Below, one piece after another: positions 6,448 to 6,790 of a stretch of DNA of 6,790 nucleotides. Every line of letters starts with the position of its first letter. Within the stretch, counting starts at the first letter, position 1. Both the position numbers and the translations under genes were made by a program. Origin of the DNA: JANQPA01 sp964628385 (lineage in GTDB: Bacteria > Bacteroidota > Bacteroidia > Chitinophagales > Saprospiraceae); assembly GCA_964628385.1 (NCBI GenBank), contig CAZVOD010000139.1, forward strand, positions 1 through 6,790, given 5' to 3'. The notes under the pieces were generated by a model. The model saw only the letters and a program-made list of their open reading frames with translations. It did not search any database and was not told the DNA's origin.

Positions 6448-6477
6448 GTGGTGAAATTGAATTATTTTTTTTACCAC
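6448..6477. other. Stem-loop upstream of the outer-membrane gene
   Basis: GTGGTGAAA (6448-6456) pairs with TTTTACCAC (6469-6477), nine pairs including one G-U, around a 12-base loop that is all A and T apart from one G. It lies about 50 bases upstream of the minus-strand start codon, so it could be in that gene's leader or be the first hairpin of the structured block that follows. No T tract follows the stem, so it is not called a terminator. Confidence 0.4.
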
Positions 6478-6490
6478 ACGAAGACTTTTT

Positions 6491-6606
6491 CGCTCAGAAG
6501 GGTAGGATTCCCTTACGAGCTTTAGACGCGCTAAGCGTCTGATAAAAGGCTCAGTATAGGAGATGACTGAGCGATCCTACTAGGGTGAATGCCCCGTGGG
6601 CATTCA
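6491..6606. repeat. GC-rich block of nested palindromes: structured RNA or REP-like mobile element
   Basis: Four perfect pairings lie in 116 bases. GTAGGAT (6502-6508) pairs with ATCCTAC (6574-6580) and encloses two hairpins: AGACGC with GCGTCT (6524-6529 with 6535-6540, 5-base loop) and GCTCAGT with ACTGAGC (6549-6555 with 6566-6572). After it comes TGAATGCCC with GGGCATTCA (6586-6594 with 6598-6606, loop CGT). A further CGCTCAG at 6491-6497 can pair perfectly with CTGAGCG (6567-6573), competing with the inner hairpin, and AAGGG/CCCTT (6498-6502 with 6510-6514) competes with the outer stem. GC is about 53 percent across 6491-6610, against about 28 percent in 6631-6690. The GTAG at the base of the outer stem recalls REP palindromes moved by Y1 (RAYT/IS200-type) transposases. 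No transposase, reverse transcriptase or other partner gene is in the window, so the class is undecided. Confidence 0.55.
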
Positions 6607-6790
6607 GGCGAAGGAACGCGGCAGCGCATTAATTAACAACCAATTTGAACCTATTTTAATACCTCCGAAACAAAACCATTAAAAATAGGAAGAAAAGTAT
6701 TTATGAAATTGTTTAAAAAAACACATTTATATTTAGAAGTTGATTAAGAATGTGGGGTTATAGTTGAAGGCAAAGGCTTGTGCAGCAAGG
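6607..6790. other. AT-rich non-coding stretch to the window edge
   Basis: No convincing gene is seen. A short GC-rich tail (GGCGAAGGAACGCGGCAGCGC, 6607-6627, weak GCG/CGC pairing) continues the palindromic block and is followed by TTAATTAA. An inverted repeat of CCTATTTTAA (6650-6659) with TTAAAAATAGG (6679-6689), one base bulged, is present. The only plus-strand ATG frame of note (6703) stops after 14 codons. A gene may begin beyond the edge. Confidence 0.5.

Noticed and set aside
5999..6525. Plus-strand ORFs of 71-88 codons opposite and beyond the outer-membrane gene
   Set aside because: They lie mostly antisense to the barrel gene or its signal peptide, and the last runs into palindromic non-coding sequence.
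6491..6790. Retron ncRNA or IscB/TnpB guide RNA
   Set aside because: The hairpin series is suggestive, but no reverse transcriptase or nuclease gene is in the window and I cannot match a known consensus, so the block is left unclassified.

Overview
The window looks like a chromosomal segment of a member of the Bacteroidota. The evidence is a TTG-N20-TATCTTTG promoter of the Bacteroidetes sigma-factor type upstream of a tRNA, starts without clear Shine-Dalgarno sequences, a DUF6913-type protein next to dapA, and a FadL-like outer-membrane protein of a subfamily typical of this phylum. Genus cannot be decided from the sequence.

Left part (1-1900), accessory in character. The window opens inside a gene whose C-terminal end looks like the tail of a large helicase-type protein. 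It overlaps by 8 bp a 402-codon gene for a GIY-YIG (T5orf172-like) nuclease. The two proteins share a GRLP-containing motif. After them comes a short intergenic stretch with repeated GTCACAA motifs, and then a broken XRE-type helix-turn-helix gene with an apparent one-base frameshift. A helicase, a nuclease and a controller-like regulator together look like a defence or restriction-type cassette. They lie just past the 3' end of a tRNA-Asp gene, a favoured integration site for genomic islands.

Middle (1841-2400): tRNA-Asp(GTC) on the minus strand, with a convincing promoter about 170 bp upstream and a hairpin plus T-rich tract downstream, overlapping the tail of the broken regulator.

Right-centre (2401-4869), core metabolism: accA (acetyl-CoA carboxyltransferase alpha subunit), a DUF6913-type gene and dapA (4-hydroxy-tetrahydrodipicolinate synthase) form a tight plus-strand operon, the last two overlapping by 20 bp. 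This links fatty-acid precursor supply to diaminopimelate/lysine synthesis.

Right (4934-6790): a convergent minus-strand gene for a FadL/OmpP1-like beta-barrel with a signal peptide, then about 390 bp without a gene. That stretch holds a GC-rich block of nested and competing palindromes (6491-6606), either a structured RNA or a REP-like mobile palindromic element. It is the least explained part of the window.
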